Shown: piece after piece, positions 34,618 through 44,965 of the stretch | Layout of the letters: the number at the start of each line of letters is the position of its first letter | How positions within the stretch are numbered: position 1 is the stretch's first letter | Assembly (NCBI RefSeq): GCF_009707385.1 | Contig: NZ_CP046115.1 | Location: forward strand, 3,906,001 to 3,970,000 | Length of the DNA stretch: 64,000 nucleotides | Direction of reading: 5' to 3' | Origin: Klebsiella oxytoca | Lineage (GTDB): Bacteria > Pseudomonadota > Gammaproteobacteria > Enterobacterales > Enterobacteriaceae | Made by a program: the position numbers and the translations under genes | The notes under the pieces: model-generated | Told to the model about the DNA's origin: nothing | Seen by the model: only the letters and a program-made list of their open reading frames with translations | Database searches by the model: none

Positions 34618-35487
34618 TTACAGCGAGCTGCCGAAGGTATTGCACTGCGCCGGGTCACCGCTATCAAAACCGCGCTTAAACCAGGTGTAGCGCTGCTGCG
34701 ACGTACCGTGAGTAAAGCTGTCCGGCACCACGCGCCCCTGGCTCTGCTGCTGCAGGCGATCGTCGCCAATCGCCTCCGCGGCGTTCAGCGCTTCCTGCAG
34801 ATCGCCAGTCTCCATCACGTCCTGTTTCTGCATATTGTAGCCCCAGACGCCGGCAAAGCAGTCCGCCTGTAGCTCCATCTTCACCGACAGGCGGTTCGCT
34901 TCCGCCTGTGAAGCATTTTGCTGTAGCTGACGCACTTTCGATTCAATACCCAGCAGTTTTTGCACGTGGTGGCCAACCTCGTGGGCAATAACGTAGCCCT
35001 GAGCGAAATCGCCGCCCGCGCCGAGCTTAGTTTTCATTTCATCGTAGAATGAGAGGTCGATATACACCGTGCTGTCCGCAGGGCAGTAAAAAGGCCCCAT
35101 CACCGACTGCCCGGTGCCGCAGGCGGTGCGCGTTGCGCCGCGATACATCACCAGCTTTGGCTGCGGGTACTGGCGGCCCATATCTTTAAAAATTGCGCCC
35201 CAGGTGTCTTCCGTATCCGCCAGAACCACCTTAGTGAATTTCGCGGCTTCTTCATCCTGCGGGCTCAGGGAGCGTTGAGTGGTGGTTTGCTGTTGAGATA
35301 CCGGCTCACCGGTCAACATACCGGTTAAATCGACGCCGTAATATCCCGCCACCACGATAACAATCAGCAGCACAATGCCGCCTTTGCCGCTGGGGAGACG
35401 AAAACCGCCTCCTCCGCCCAGAGGAGAACCGGATTGACCACGACGATCTTCAACATTGTCGCTTTCGCGACGTCCTTGCCAGCGCAT
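34618..35487 (-). CDS. ypfJ: YpfJ, putative neutral zinc metallopeptidase
   Basis: Membrane-anchored protein of 289 residues: N-terminal basic/Gly-rich cytoplasmic stretch, one TM helix ([17 protein letters not shown]) and a periplasmic zinc metallopeptidase-like domain with HEVGHH (HEXXH) around residue 170. The downstream [13 protein letters not shown] block probably gives further ligands. The substrate is unknown. ATG 35487 is chosen over a start two codons earlier because it matches the family. Confidence 0.93.
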   Translation of the reverse strand: MRWQGRRESDNVEDRRGQSGSPLGGGGGFRLPSGKGGIVLLIVIVVAGYYGVDLTGMLTGEPVSQQQTTTQRSLSPQDEEAAKFTKVVLADTEDTWGAIFKDMGRQYPQPKLVMYRGATRTACGTGQSVMGPFYCPADSTVYIDLSFYDEMKTKLGAGGDFAQGYVIAHEVGHHVQKLLGIESKVRQLQQNASQAEANRLSVKMELQADCFAGVWGYNMQKQDVMETGDLQEALNAAEAIGDDRLQQQSQGRVVPDSFTHGTSQQRYTWFKRGFDSGDPAQCNTFGSSL

Positions 35488-35606
35488 AAGCACCTCAATT
35501 CATCATATTAACCAATGAATAAGATCGTAGGCGGTTCAGCGAAGGATTACCACAGGAAACAGCAAGAAGAGCGCCAGAAGAAGCTATCTTCTTCTGGCGT
35601 CGGGGA

Positions 35607-36320
35607 TTAGTCGAGCTTAACGCCCAGGCGATGAGCAACTTCTTCGTATGCTTCAATCAGGCCGCCGAGGCTCTGACGGAAACGGTCTTTGTCCATTTTA
35701 TCCATGGTCTTTTTATCCCACAGGCGGCTGCCGTCCGGGGAGAATTCGTCACCCAGCACCACTTCACCTTTAAACAGACCGAACTCCAGCTTGAAGTCCA
35801 CAAGGATCAGGCCAGCATCGTCGAACAGCTTTTTCAGCACATCGTTAGCTTTGTAGGTCAGCTCCTGCATGCGCGCCAGGTTCTCTTTGCTCACCCAGCC
35901 AAAGGTTTCGCAGTAGGATTCGTTGACCATCGGGTCGTGCATGGCGTCGTTTTTCAGGAACAGATCGAACAGCGGCGGGTTCAGCTCAATGCCCTCTTCA
36001 ATCCCTAAACGTTTCACCAGCGAACCGGCGGCACGGTTACGCACAACGCACTCCACCGGCACCATATCCAGCTTTTTCACCAGACACTCGGTATCGGACA
36101 ACAGCGCTTCCATCTGGGTCGGGATACCCGCTTCCGCCAGCTTGCTCATAATGAAATGGTTGAACTTGTTGTTCACCATGCCTTTACGATCGAACTGCTC
36201 GATGCGAGCGCCGTCCCCTGCTGACGTATCGTTACGGAATTCGAGTATCAACAGATCCGGGTTTTCGGTGCTGTATACCGTCTTCGCCTTACCACGATAC
36301 AACTCAGCTTGCTTTTGCAT
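35607..36320 (-). CDS. purC: SAICAR synthetase PurC
   Basis: Joins CAIR and aspartate with ATP to make SAICAR in de novo purine synthesis. The 237-residue protein starts [20 protein letters not shown]. Conserved blocks include [41 protein letters not shown] and [13 protein letters not shown] 23-codon upstream extension is not family-like and covers the promoter region. A PurR box lies 51 bp upstream, and a terminator separates purC from bamC. Confidence 0.98.
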   Translation of the reverse strand: MQKQAELYRGKAKTVYSTENPDLLILEFRNDTSAGDGARIEQFDRKGMVNNKFNHFIMSKLAEAGIPTQMEALLSDTECLVKKLDMVPVECVVRNRAAGSLVKRLGIEEGIELNPPLFDLFLKNDAMHDPMVNESYCETFGWVSKENLARMQELTYKANDVLKKLFDDAGLILVDFKLEFGLFKGEVVLGDEFSPDGSRLWDKKTMDKMDKDRFRQSLGGLIEAYEEVAHRLGVKLD

Positions 36321-36370
36321 CTTTGTCACTCCAGTGATGATTAACGATAAAAATTTGTGCTTTTCTGCCG

Positions 36371-36386
36371 ACGCACACGTTTGCGT
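36371..36386. promoter_or_regulatory. PurR operator of purC
   Basis: acgcacacgtttgcgt (reverse complement acgcaaacgtgtgcgt) matches the PurR consensus ACGCAAACGTTTNCGT. It lies just upstream of purC. Confidence 0.85.
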
Positions 36387-36395
36387 CACTATACA

Positions 36396-36423
36396 TTAAA
36401 AAGGGCCGGATTGCTCCAGCCCT
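36396..36423 (-). terminator. Terminator between bamC and purC
   Basis: On the minus strand, agggctgga pairs with tccggccct around a GCAA tetraloop (36402-36423), with one G-U pair, followed by a U-run (36398-36402). It ends the dapA-bamC transcript. Confidence 0.8.
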
Positions 36424-36428
36424 GTTAA

Positions 36429-37463
36429 TTACTTACTTAATGCAGCCTGGAATACGGCGACCAGGGCATCGTTTTGCGACTGCGTCAGGGTATGGCCTTT
36501 CGGGTCGATGAACTGCAGGCTGCTGCGGTTATCGAGATCCCCTACCTGCAGTTTATAATCGCCGGAGGCCAGCTGCGGGTCGCGAGCGCCCAGATCTGTC
36601 CAGGCGCTGTCGGATAGCGGTTTGTAGGTCACGGAGAAGCTGCCCTGAGAACGGGAGCTATCGGTTACCTTCATGCCCACTTTTTCCAGCGCGCCCGGCA
36701 GGCGCTGCCACACCAGGTTAAACGGCGCGCGAACGACCAGCATCGGCAGCCCGGTATCATCAGCGCCGCTTTGCACGTCAAAGGTCGCCCCGGCATTTTT
36801 CTGCGCGGCGTTCTGTGCGCTGGTGGCGTTCAGATCCAGACCTTCGGAAATGACGTTCAGCATGGCAGTACTGTAGCGCTGTAGCGCAACCGGATCGGCA
36901 ACGGGTTTACCCGCCTGCTCCAGATTTACCAGCTTCACCACCACAGCCTGCTGATAGCCCTGCTGTTTAACTGAGATTTGATAGCGACCGCGGTACTGCT
37001 GGTCCTCATCGAGGCGATTCCACTCGACCCAGTCGGTAGTGAGCGTCTGGCTGGCATCGTCGCGTTTAGAAATGGTGTAGTTTTTCGACTGCACGATGCT
37101 TGCAACCTGCGCCCACAGAGAACCGCTGCGGCCGTTTTCCACCATCAGCGTCGCGGTATCACCGTTAAACTGCGTGCGTGCTCCGCTGACCAGCGCCAGA
37201 GGCTGAGCCGGCGGACGAATATCCAGTGCTTTGCCTACATTACCGGTGCTGGTCGCAACCGGAATATTATAGTCACCCACCTGAACCGGCAGAATCATTC
37301 CTGCCGGCGCGTGAAGTTCACTAAGCGGCGTAGCCTGCAAATAGGCCTCGTCGCCGCTAACCTGACGCTTGTAGCGCGAGTCAGAACTACAGGCCGCGAG
37401 GAGTAGAACCAGCGAAACACCCGCAACCTTCGCCAGGCGCGACTTCTGTACTGAGTAAGCCAT
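36429..37463 (-). CDS. bamC: BamC, outer-membrane assembly lipoprotein
   Basis: Lipoprotein of the BAM complex that inserts beta-barrel proteins in the outer membrane. The 344-residue protein has a lipoprotein signal peptide with lipobox LAACSS (Cys at about residue 25), the unstructured N-terminal lasso ([14 protein letters not shown]) that wraps BamD, and two helix-grip domains separated near residue 210. A TTG just before ATG 37463 is not the likely start. It lies 16 bp after dapA and is expected to be co-transcribed with it. Confidence 0.97.
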   Translation of the reverse strand: MAYSVQKSRLAKVAGVSLVLLLAACSSDSRYKRQVSGDEAYLQATPLSELHAPAGMILPVQVGDYNIPVATSTGNVGKALDIRPPAQPLALVSGARTQFNGDTATLMVENGRSGSLWAQVASIVQSKNYTISKRDDASQTLTTDWVEWNRLDEDQQYRGRYQISVKQQGYQQAVVVKLVNLEQAGKPVADPVALQRYSTAMLNVISEGLDLNATSAQNAAQKNAGATFDVQSGADDTGLPMLVVRAPFNLVWQRLPGALEKVGMKVTDSSRSQGSFSVTYKPLSDSAWTDLGARDPQLASGDYKLQVGDLDNRSSLQFIDPKGHTLTQSQNDALVAVFQAALSK

Positions 37464-37479
37464 CAAATCTCCCTAAACT

Positions 37480-38358
37480 TTACAGCAAACCGGCATGCTT
37501 CAGCGCTGCGGTAACGACCTTAGTACCGTTTTCGGTAATCGGGGTCATCGGCAAGCGTAGCGTATCGGTCGCCACAAGACCCAACGCCTTACAGGCCCAT
37601 TTGACCGGGATAGGGTTGGGTTCGACAAATAATTTGGTATGCAATGGCATCAGACGCTGGTTAATCGCACGAGCTTCGGCAAATTGACCTGCTAGCGCCA
37701 GTCGGCACATCTCGGCCATTTCACGCGCCGCAACGTTAGTCGTTACGGAAATCACGCCATGACCGCCAAGCTGCATAAAGTCCATTCCGGTCGCGTCATC
37801 GCCGCTCAGCAGAATAAAGTCATCTGAAACCAGCTCTTTGATCTGATGAACGCGGCTTAAGTTCCCCGTTGCTTCCTTAATACCGATAATATTTTTGACT
37901 TCCGCCAGACGACCGACGGTTTCAGGCAGCATATCGCAACCGGTACGGGACGGTACATTATACAGGATTTGCGGCAGGTCAGTATGTTCTGCAATAGCTT
38001 TAAAGTGTTGGAACAAGCCTTCCTGAGTCGGACGGTTGTAATAAGGCGTTACCGTCAGGCAGCCAACCACACCGCTATCGTTGAACCGCTTGGTCAGGCT
38101 GATCGCCTCCGCGGTTGAATTTGCACCGGTACCGGCAATGACCGGGATACGCCCGTCGGCCAGTTCCAGCGTCTGCATAACCACGTCACCATGCTCTTCA
38201 TGGCTCAATGTTGCGGACTCTCCGGTAGTACCTACCGAAACGATCGCCGAGGTTCCGTTGGCGACATGATAATCAATCAGTTTTTTCAGGCTTGACCGGC
38301 AAACGTTGCCGTTTTCATCCATCGGCGTGACAAGCGCTACAATACTTCCCGTAAACAT
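37480..38358 (-). CDS. dapA: 4-hydroxy-tetrahydrodipicolinate synthase DapA
   Basis: Condenses pyruvate with aspartate semialdehyde, the first committed step to diaminopimelate and lysine. The 292-residue TIM barrel has Tyr in [12 protein letters not shown] and the Schiff-base Lys in [14 protein letters not shown] (about residue 161), with the substrate-binding GTTGESATL motif. It is divergent from gcvR, leaving a 153-bp shared promoter region. Confidence 0.98.
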   Translation of the reverse strand: MFTGSIVALVTPMDENGNVCRSSLKKLIDYHVANGTSAIVSVGTTGESATLSHEEHGDVVMQTLELADGRIPVIAGTGANSTAEAISLTKRFNDSGVVGCLTVTPYYNRPTQEGLFQHFKAIAEHTDLPQILYNVPSRTGCDMLPETVGRLAEVKNIIGIKEATGNLSRVHQIKELVSDDFILLSGDDATGMDFMQLGGHGVISVTTNVAAREMAEMCRLALAGQFAEARAINQRLMPLHTKLFVEPNPIPVKWACKALGLVATDTLRLPMTPITENGTKVVTAALKHAGLL

Positions 38359-38511
38359 GGGCCATCCTCAGAGCATAAGTGGGACAAGATTCTCAATGTT
38401 ACGTTTGGTGCCGCAATAAAAGCAAGAGACCCGATGCCATCAGGGATGTTGTATGCCGGTTTTTTTTATGCTTTCCTAACGTTACCTCACCTTTTTAAAG
38501 GAAGAACAGGT

Positions 38512-39081
38512 TTGACAGCCTCATTACAACACTATCTGGTTATTACCGCATTGGGTGCTGACCGCCCAGGCATCGTGAATACGATCACTCGTCACGTCAG
38601 CAGCTGCGGCTGTAATATCGAAGACAGTCGGCTGGCCATGCTTGGCGATGAGTTTACGTTTATCATGCTGCTTTCCGGCTCGTGGAATGCCATTAACCTG
38701 ATCGAATCAACTCTGCCGCTGAAAGGCGCCGAGCTGGATCTGCTTATCGTGATGAAGCGAACAACTGCGAGACCCCCTCAGGCGATGCAGAACACCGTCT
38801 GGGTTCAGGTTGAGGTGCCGGATTCGCCGCACATTATTGAGCGATTTACTGCTCTGTGCGATACGTGGAAAATGAATATTGCCGAACTGGTTTCCCGCAC
38901 TCAGCCGGGAGCAAACGACGATTCAGCACAGCTTTTTATCCAAATCACCGCCCACAGCCCGACTACGCAAAATGCATCAAATATCGAACAAGCGTTCAAA
39001 GCCCTATGTACAGAACTGAATGCACAAGGCAGTATTAACATCGTTAATTATTCACAGCATGATGAACAGGATGGAGTTTGA
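38512..39081 (+). CDS. gcvR: GcvR, ACT-domain repressor of the glycine cleavage system
   Basis: Regulatory protein that binds glycine and blocks GcvA activation of gcvTHP. The 189-residue protein has two ACT domains (ITALGADRPGIVNTITRHV, and a second beginning WVQVEVPDSPHIIERFTAL). The start is TTG 38512 with SD aaaggaag, as in E. coli gcvR; an in-frame ATG 26 codons upstream gives a sequence unrelated to the family. Its stop is three bases before the bcp ATG. Confidence 0.93.
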   Translation: MTASLQHYLVITALGADRPGIVNTITRHVSSCGCNIEDSRLAMLGDEFTFIMLLSGSWNAINLIESTLPLKGAELDLLIVMKRTTARPPQAMQNTVWVQVEVPDSPHIIERFTALCDTWKMNIAELVSRTQPGANDDSAQLFIQITAHSPTTQNASNIEQAFKALCTELNAQGSINIVNYSQHDEQDGV

Positions 39082-39084
39082 GTG

Positions 39085-39555
39085 ATGAACCCACTGAAAG
39101 CCGGTGATATTGCACCGAAATTTAGCTTACCGGACCAGGACGGCGAGGAAGTAAATTTGACCGACTTCCAGGGACAGCGTGTTCTGGTTTATTTTTATCC
39201 GAAAGCCATGACCCCGGGCTGCACCGTACAGGCGTGCGGTTTACGCGATAATATGGACGACCTGAAAAAAGCAGGCGTTGAAGTACTGGGCATCAGTACG
39301 GATAAACCAGAAAAACTCTCCCGTTTCGCCGAAAAAGAGTTGCTGAACTTCACCTTGTTGTCTGATGAAGATCATCAGGTTTGCGAGCAGTTCGGTATCT
39401 GGGGTGAAAAAACCTTTATGGGGAAAACCTACGATGGCATTCATCGTATTAGCTTCCTCATCGACGCTAACGGCAAAATCGAACATGTGTTTGATGATTT
39501 CAAGACCAGCAATCACCACGATGTGGTGCTGAACTGGCTGAAAGAAAACGCCTGA
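39085..39555 (+). CDS. bcp: Thiol peroxidase Bcp (peroxiredoxin)
   Basis: Thioredoxin-dependent peroxiredoxin (156 residues) that reduces hydrogen and organic peroxides. Peroxidatic Cys is in KAMTPGCTVQACGLRD, with the resolving Cys five residues on. Start ATG 39085 gives MNPLKAGDIAPKF, matching E. coli; a GTG codon just before is in frame. It follows gcvR by 3 bp, so the two are likely co-transcribed. E. coli K-12 has the hyf operon downstream; here perM follows directly. Confidence 0.97.
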   Translation: MNPLKAGDIAPKFSLPDQDGEEVNLTDFQGQRVLVYFYPKAMTPGCTVQACGLRDNMDDLKKAGVEVLGISTDKPEKLSRFAEKELLNFTLLSDEDHQVCEQFGIWGEKTFMGKTYDGIHRISFLIDANGKIEHVFDDFKTSNHHDVVLNWLKENA

Positions 39556-39570
39556 CGCTACAACAAACGC

Positions 39571-39609
39571 AAGACGCCGGGTCGTTATCAAACCACCCGG
39601 CGTCTTTTT
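39571..39609. terminator. Terminator after bcp (bidirectional)
   Basis: aagacgccgggt (39571-39582) pairs perfectly with acccggcgtctt (39595-39606) around a 12-base loop, followed by T residues. It lies between convergent bcp and perM. Confidence 0.88.
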
Positions 39610-39633
39610 CAGGAAATACTCTGCAGCTTTTCG

Positions 39634-40698
39634 CTAACTCTCTTCCACTGTCATGCCATCCGGCCAGGCATGCACCACCGCTTTGATTAACGTCGCCAGC
39701 GGGATGGCGAAGAACACGCCCCAAAACCCCCACAGACCGCCGAAAATGACCACCGACAGAATGATGACCAGCGGGTGCAGATTAACCGCTTCCGAGAACA
39801 GTACCGGAACCAGCAGATTGCCATCCAGCCCCTGAACGATCAGGTAAACCGCAAACAGGCTCCAGAACTCGGTTCCCGCGCCAAACTGAAACAGCGCCAC
39901 GCCAATTACCGGAATGGTGACCACAAAAGCACCGATATAAGGGATTAATACCGAGAACCCCACCAGCACCGCCAGCAGCAGCGAATAGTTGAGGCCAAAC
40001 AGGATAAAGCCAATCCACGTCGCCACTCCGACAACAACCATCTCCAGCACTTTGCCGCGGATATAGTTGGTAATTTGCTGGTTCATCTCTTTCCACACCT
40101 GCCCGGCGAGCCCGCGATTGCGTGGCAGCACCCGACGCACGGCGTTAAGCATCTGCTCTTTGTCTTTCAGCAGGAAGAAAACCATCAGCGGGACCAGCAC
40201 CAGGTAGACCGCCAGCGTCAGCAGCCCAACCAGCGAGGCCAGTGAATACTTCACTACCGAATCGCCGACGGTTAGCATCCGGCTGCGCATATTCTCCGCC
40301 ATCGCGTCGATAATTCCGGCATCCATTAAGGCCGGATAACGACGCGGCACCGTCGCGGCAAAATCAGAGAGTTTGTTTAGCATTCCCGGCATATCGCGAA
40401 TCAGATAAATGCCCTGCTGCCAGGCCACCGGCATCACCACAAACGCCATCAGGAGCAGAATACCGACGAACAGAATCAGAACGACCGAGGTAGCCCAGGT
40501 ACGTGAAAAGCCGATACGCTCCAGCCTGACGGTAGGCCACTCCAGCAGATAGGCCAAAACAATCGACACCAGCAGAGGTGCCAGCAGGCCGCTGAAGAAA
40601 AACATAATGCCGAAACCCGCCAGCAAAATGACCAGCAGCGCTATCGCCTCCGGATCGCTGAACCGTCGACGGTACCACTGCATTAACATCTGAAGCAT
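39634..40698 (-). CDS. perM: PerM, AI-2E family transporter homologue (YfgO)
   Basis: Inner-membrane protein of 354 residues in the AI-2E exporter/PerM superfamily, with eight or so hydrophobic segments and a central soluble stretch (MLNAVRRVLPRNRGLAGQVW). E. coli PerM is annotated as a putative permease; true substrate unknown. ATG 40698 (SD aaggg) fits the family start MLQMLMQWYRRRFSDPEA; a frame 35 codons longer is not supported. It diverges from bepA. Confidence 0.94.
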   Translation of the reverse strand: MLQMLMQWYRRRFSDPEAIALLVILLAGFGIMFFFSGLLAPLLVSIVLAYLLEWPTVRLERIGFSRTWATSVVLILFVGILLLMAFVVMPVAWQQGIYLIRDMPGMLNKLSDFAATVPRRYPALMDAGIIDAMAENMRSRMLTVGDSVVKYSLASLVGLLTLAVYLVLVPLMVFFLLKDKEQMLNAVRRVLPRNRGLAGQVWKEMNQQITNYIRGKVLEMVVVGVATWIGFILFGLNYSLLLAVLVGFSVLIPYIGAFVVTIPVIGVALFQFGAGTEFWSLFAVYLIVQGLDGNLLVPVLFSEAVNLHPLVIILSVVIFGGLWGFWGVFFAIPLATLIKAVVHAWPDGMTVEES

Positions 40699-40865
40699 AA
40701 AACCCTTCCCTGAAGAGCAAAGCTGTAATAATCCCAGGAATTGTATCGAAATGTCACAAAAAAGACTTCGCTTTTTATGGTTAAAACCACAAACATTAAC
40801 CACCGCGTGAATATGATATTTTCAATGACCTCAACGACAGCTAAACTCGCTGAACTTGCGGTCAG

Positions 40866-40893
40866 GGAACATTACGCCGCACAGTCGGTCAAA
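40866..40893 (+). promoter_or_regulatory. SigmaE-like promoter of bepA
   Basis: GGAACA (40866-40871), 16-base spacer, GTCAAA (40888-40893): close to the sigmaE consensus GGAACTT-N16-TCAAA. bepA (yfgC) is a known sigmaE regulon member in E. coli. It lies 31 bp before the ATG. Confidence 0.7.
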
Positions 40894-40923
40894 CTGGCAC
40901 ACCTACATGAAAGGACAGAGGTT

Positions 40924-42387
40924 ATGTTCAGGCAGTTGAAGAAAACGCTGGTGGCGACCGTCATCGCGTCGCTGACGCTGGGTTCAATATTACCTGCTTT
41001 TGCCGATACCGCAGACACCCTGCCGGACATGGGCACCTCCGCAGGAAGCACGCTCTCCATCGGTCAGGAAATGCAGATGGGAGATTACTACGTGCGCCAG
41101 CTGCGCGGTAGCGCGCCGTTAATCAATGACCCGCTACTGGTGCAATATATTAACGGTTTAGGCATGCGCCTGGTTTCACACGCCAATTCGGTGCGCACCC
41201 CGTTCCACTTTTATCTGATTAATAACGATCAAATTAACGCCTTTGCTTTCTTCGGCGGTAACGTCGTACTGCATTCGGCCCTGTTCCGCTACTCGGATAA
41301 CGAAAGCGAGCTGGCGTCGGTAATAGCGCACGAAATTTCTCACGTCACCCAGCGCCACCTCGCGCGCGCGATGGAAGACCAAAAGCGTAACGCCCCGCTA
41401 ACCTGGGTCGGTGCGTTGGGCTCAATTTTGCTGGCAATGGCCAGCCCGCAGGCCGGTATGGCCGCGCTGACCGGGACTCTGGCGGGCAGCCAGCAGGGGC
41501 TGATCAGCTTTACCCGCCAAAACGAAGAAGAGGCTGACCGCATTGGTATTCAGGTCCTTCAGCGTTCGGGTTTCGATCCGCAGGCAATGCCTGCATTTAT
41601 GGGTAAGCTGCTGGATGAATCGCGCTACTCGACCCGTCCGCCGGAAATGCTGCTGACCCACCCGCTGCCGGAAAGCCGGCTTTCCGATGCCCGCAACCGC
41701 GCGAACCAAATGCGCCCGGTTGTCGTACAATCCTCAGCTGATTTCTACCTGGCGAAAGCCAGAACGCTCGGAATGTATACCTCCGGCGACAATAAGCTGG
41801 GTAACGACCTGTTGAGCAGCTGGGAAAAAGGCAATATTCGCGAGCAGCACGCCGCGCAGTATGGCCGGGCTCTGCTGGCGATGGGCAACAACAATTTCGA
41901 TCTGGCGCGCAAAACGCTACAGCCGCTGCTGAGCGCCGACGCGCAGAACGCCTGGTATCTTGACCTCGCCACCGATATCGATCTGGGGCAAAAGAGAGCT
42001 ACGGACGCGATTAATCGCCTGAAAAGCGCCCGCGAGCTACGTACTAACCCGGTGCTGCAGTTAAACCTCGCTAACGCCCTGCTGGAAGGCGGGCAGCCGG
42101 CGGAAGCGGCGAATATCCTTAATCGCTACACCTTCAATAACAAAGATGACAGCAACGGTTGGGAGCTCCTGGCGCAGGCGGAAGCCAAACTGGGGAATCG
42201 CGATCAGGAGCTGGCTGCAAGAGCGGAAGGAATGGCGCTGGTTGGCCGCCTCGATCAGGCCATCACCCTACTCAGCAGCGCTAGTTCACAGGTGAAATTA
42301 GGCAGTTTGCAGCAGGCCCGCTACGATGCGCGTATCGATCAGCTGCGCCAGCTGCAAGAACGCTTCAAACCGTACCAGAAAATGTAA
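40924..42387 (+). CDS. bepA: BepA, periplasmic metalloprotease/chaperone for LptD
   Basis: Periplasmic zinc protease (M48 family) with a C-terminal TPR chaperone domain; it helps LptD assemble and degrades stalled LptD and BamA. The 487 residues start with a signal peptide ([16 protein letters not shown], cleavage after AFA). HEISH (HEXXH) at about residue 136 and the third ligand Glu in NEEEADRIG are present; TPR repeats run from about residue 310 to 480. The ATG 40924 has SD aggacagagg. A longer frame to 40741 covers the promoter and is rejected. Confidence 0.97.
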   Translation: MFRQLKKTLVATVIASLTLGSILPAFADTADTLPDMGTSAGSTLSIGQEMQMGDYYVRQLRGSAPLINDPLLVQYINGLGMRLVSHANSVRTPFHFYLINNDQINAFAFFGGNVVLHSALFRYSDNESELASVIAHEISHVTQRHLARAMEDQKRNAPLTWVGALGSILLAMASPQAGMAALTGTLAGSQQGLISFTRQNEEEADRIGIQVLQRSGFDPQAMPAFMGKLLDESRYSTRPPEMLLTHPLPESRLSDARNRANQMRPVVVQSSADFYLAKARTLGMYTSGDNKLGNDLLSSWEKGNIREQHAAQYGRALLAMGNNNFDLARKTLQPLLSADAQNAWYLDLATDIDLGQKRATDAINRLKSARELRTNPVLQLNLANALLEGGQPAEAANILNRYTFNNKDDSNGWELLAQAEAKLGNRDQELAARAEGMALVGRLDQAITLLSSASSQVKLGSLQQARYDARIDQLRQLQERFKPYQKM

Positions 42388-42396
42388 GGAGATCTG

Positions 42397-42756
42397 ATGT
42401 CCGATACGGTCAAAATCTACCATAATCCCCGCTGCTCCAAAAGCCGCGACACGCTGAGCCTGCTGAAGGCTAACGGCATCGACCCCGAAGTGGTGCTCTA
42501 TCTGGAGACGCCGCCGGATGCCGCCACGCTGCGCCAGCTGCTGAAAATGTTAGGGATGGCCAGCGCGCGCGAATTAATGCGCCAGAAGGAAGATCTCTAT
42601 AAGTCTCTGGATCTGGCGAATCCGCAGCTCAGCGAAGATGCCCTCATCCAGGCGATGATCGAGAATCCGAAGCTGATTGAACGGCCTATCGTTGTCAGCC
42701 ACGGCGAGGCCCGTATCGGCCGCCCGCCGGAGCAGGTTCTGGAAATCGTAAACTAA
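42397..42756 (+). CDS. yfgD: YfgD, ArsC-family arsenate reductase-like protein
   Basis: A 119-residue ArsC-type thioredoxin-fold protein. KIYHNPRCSKSRDTLSLLK holds the catalytic Cys (HNPRCSKS) as in true ArsC, and ELMRQKEDLYKSL plus LIERPIVV are family blocks with the Arg triad region (ERPIV). It probably reduces arsenate with glutaredoxin, but E. coli YfgD is not the main arsenate reductase. It follows bepA by 9 bp and likely shares its transcript. Confidence 0.92.
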   Translation: MSDTVKIYHNPRCSKSRDTLSLLKANGIDPEVVLYLETPPDAATLRQLLKMLGMASARELMRQKEDLYKSLDLANPQLSEDALIQAMIENPKLIERPIVVSHGEARIGRPPEQVLEIVN

Positions 42757-42783
42757 ATGCAGGATCCTCGAGCCGCAGCTTCG

Positions 42784-43485
42784 CTAAAGCTTGAGGATCT
42801 CTTTGACGAAAGGAATAGTCAGCTTGCGCTGAGCGGTAATCGAAGCGCGATCGAGCTGATCGAGCGTCATAAACAGCGAACGCATTTCACGATCTAAACG
42901 CTTAAGCAAAAACCGGCAGACGTCCTCCGGCATTTCGAAACCGCGCAGTCTGGCACGCAGCTGAAGCGCCTGAAGCTTATCTTCGTCCGATAGCGGCTGC
43001 AGCTTATAGATTTGCCCCCAGTCGAGACGCGACGCCAGATCCGGCAGGCCCAGCTGAAGCTGGCGCGGCGGCCGGTCGCCGGTAATCAGCAGCCGGGTTT
43101 TACCTGACTCAAGGATGCGGTTATAGAGGTCGAAGATGGCCATCTCCCACAGTTCATCGCCCGCCACGCATTCAATATTATCGATACACACCAGCGAGAG
43201 CTGCTCCATTCCGTCCAGCACTTCAGGAACAAACCACGTTCGTTTGTCCAGAGGAACGTAGCCCACCGCATCGCCGCGCTGGGAGAGTTCCGCACAGGCC
43301 GCGTGCAGGAGATGGCTGCGCCCCGCCCCTTCGCGTGACCAGATATAGATGTATCCGCTATGCTCCTGCCGCAGCACGTTCTGAAGGGCAGCAAGAAGAG
43401 AAGGGTTATCGCCCGGCCAGAAACTCGCGAAAGTTTCATCATCGGGAAGATACAGTGGCAAAGAGAGCTGTGCCGGTGCGTTCAG
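42784..43485 (-). CDS. hda: Hda, regulatory inactivator of DnaA (probable CTG start)
   Basis: AAA+ protein that, bound to the DNA sliding clamp, stimulates DnaA-ATP hydrolysis to prevent re-initiation of replication. The clamp-binding motif QLSLPL lies at residues 6-11, counted from a CTG codon at 43485; SD gagg is 7 bases upstream. Starts at later ATG/TTG codons would delete this essential motif. The E. coli protein also starts at CTG. Motifs: Walker A-like GAGRSHLL, sensor SLVCIDNIE, box VII-like LASRLDWGQ. Length is 233. Confidence 0.9.
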   Translation of the reverse strand: MNAPAQLSLPLYLPDDETFASFWPGDNPSLLAALQNVLRQEHSGYIYIWSREGAGRSHLLHAACAELSQRGDAVGYVPLDKRTWFVPEVLDGMEQLSLVCIDNIECVAGDELWEMAIFDLYNRILESGKTRLLITGDRPPRQLQLGLPDLASRLDWGQIYKLQPLSDEDKLQALQLRARLRGFEMPEDVCRFLLKRLDREMRSLFMTLDQLDRASITAQRKLTIPFVKEILKL

Positions 43486-43580
43486 ATGGACCTCAACATA
43501 GGCTTTCAGAAAAACGCGGTGAGTTTAGCACAGAAATACACGAGGAGAGAACCGGGCAGGATCGCCGCCCGGTATAAGGA

Positions 43581-44870
43581 TCAATGTTTTGCTTCTTCGC
43601 TGTCCGCCGCGTCGAGGACGACCTCTTCCGGACGCAGGACGCTAATCAGCTTGAAGATCAGGCTCAGGCCGACGCCAACAATGGTCGCCAGCGCCATGCC
43701 TTTCAGCTCAGCGGCACCGATATGCACTTTTGCACCGCTCACGCCGATGATCAGGATAACGGAGGTCAGAATCAGGTTCTGCGCCTTGTTATAGTCCACT
43801 TTGGATTCAATCAGCACGCGAATACCCGATGCGCCAATCACCCCGTAAAGCAGCAGAGAGACTCCGCCCATTACCGGCAGCGGGATAATCTGGATCGCCG
43901 CCGCCAGCTTGCCGACGCAGGAGAGCAGAATCGCAATGATCGCCGCTCCGCCGATAACCCAGGTACTGTAGACGCGGGTAATCGCCATGACGCCAATGTT
44001 CTCGCCGTAGGTGGTATTCGGCGTTGAGCCAAAGAAGCCGGAGATCACCGTAGACAGGCCGTTGGCAAACATTGAACGATGCAGACCAGGATCGCGGATC
44101 AGATCTTTTTTGACAATGTTGGCCGTTACCACCAGGTGCCCAACGTGCTCGGCAATAACCACCAGCGCGGCAGGCAGAATGGTGAAAATGGCAAACCATT
44201 CAAAGCGCGGCGTGTAGAAGGTCGGCAGCGCAAACCAGTGGGCCTCGGCAATTGGAGTCGTATCGACAACGCCCATTACGAAGGAGAGCGCGTAGCCGAC
44301 CAGAACGCCGATTAAAATCGGGATAATCGCCAGGAAGCCGCGGAACAGTACCGAACCAAAGACCGTCACCGCCAGCGTCACCAGCGAAATAATGATGGTT
44401 GTGCTGTCCGGAGATTGTCCGTCAGCGGGCAGCAGGCCGGCCATGTTCGCCGCGACGCCCGCCAGTTCAAGGCCGATAACCGCAACAATCGCGCCCATCG
44501 CCGCCGGCGGGAACATCACATCCAGCCAGCCGGTTCCGGCTTTTTTAACAATAAAGGAGACGAGGCAAAACAGCACGCCGCACATAATAAAGCCGCCGAG
44601 AGCGACTTCGTATCCCAGCGGCAGCAGAAGCAGCACCGGAGAGATAAACGCAAAGCTCGATCCAAGATAGGCCGGGATTTTGCCTTTGCAGATGAAAAGA
44701 TATAGCAGCGTACCGATACCGTTAAACAACAGTACCGTGGCCGGGTTGATATGAAACAGAACGGGCACCAGTACCGTTGCGCCAAACATGGCGAACAGAT
44801 GTTGCAAACTAAGCGGGATTGTCTGTAAAAGCGGCGGTCTTTCACTCACCCCGATAGCACGGCGCGTCAT
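43581..44870 (-). CDS. uraA: Uracil permease UraA
   Basis: Proton-coupled uracil uptake transporter of the NCS2 family with 14 TM segments (429 residues). Substrate-binding motifs include VVIAEHVGHLVVTANIV (Glu241 and His245 equivalents) and TTYGENIGVMAITRVYS (Glu290 equivalent). It is the second gene of upp-uraA, with a stem-loop between the genes. Confidence 0.98.
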   Translation of the reverse strand: MTRRAIGVSERPPLLQTIPLSLQHLFAMFGATVLVPVLFHINPATVLLFNGIGTLLYLFICKGKIPAYLGSSFAFISPVLLLLPLGYEVALGGFIMCGVLFCLVSFIVKKAGTGWLDVMFPPAAMGAIVAVIGLELAGVAANMAGLLPADGQSPDSTTIIISLVTLAVTVFGSVLFRGFLAIIPILIGVLVGYALSFVMGVVDTTPIAEAHWFALPTFYTPRFEWFAIFTILPAALVVIAEHVGHLVVTANIVKKDLIRDPGLHRSMFANGLSTVISGFFGSTPNTTYGENIGVMAITRVYSTWVIGGAAIIAILLSCVGKLAAAIQIIPLPVMGGVSLLLYGVIGASGIRVLIESKVDYNKAQNLILTSVILIIGVSGAKVHIGAAELKGMALATIVGVGLSLIFKLISVLRPEEVVLDAADSEEAKH

Positions 44871-44924
44871 GGCATTTTCCTCTGAGAGTCGTTTGTTGAT
44901 TACTGTTGCTGTGTTTTATTCAAA

Positions 44925-44954
44925 AAAAAGCCGACTCTCAAAGTCGGCTTTTTC
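44925..44954. terminator. Intercistronic stem-loop between upp and uraA
   Basis: Twelve-base stem aaaaagccgact (44925-44936) with agtcggcttttt (44942-44953), 5-base loop, A/T flanks. It could terminate part of the upp transcript, lowering uraA expression. Confidence 0.75.
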
Positions 44955-44965
44955 TAATTCATCAT

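Noticed and set aside
40741..40923. Longer bepA start
   Set aside because: Covers the sigmaE-like promoter; the signal peptide begins at ATG 40924 with a good SD.
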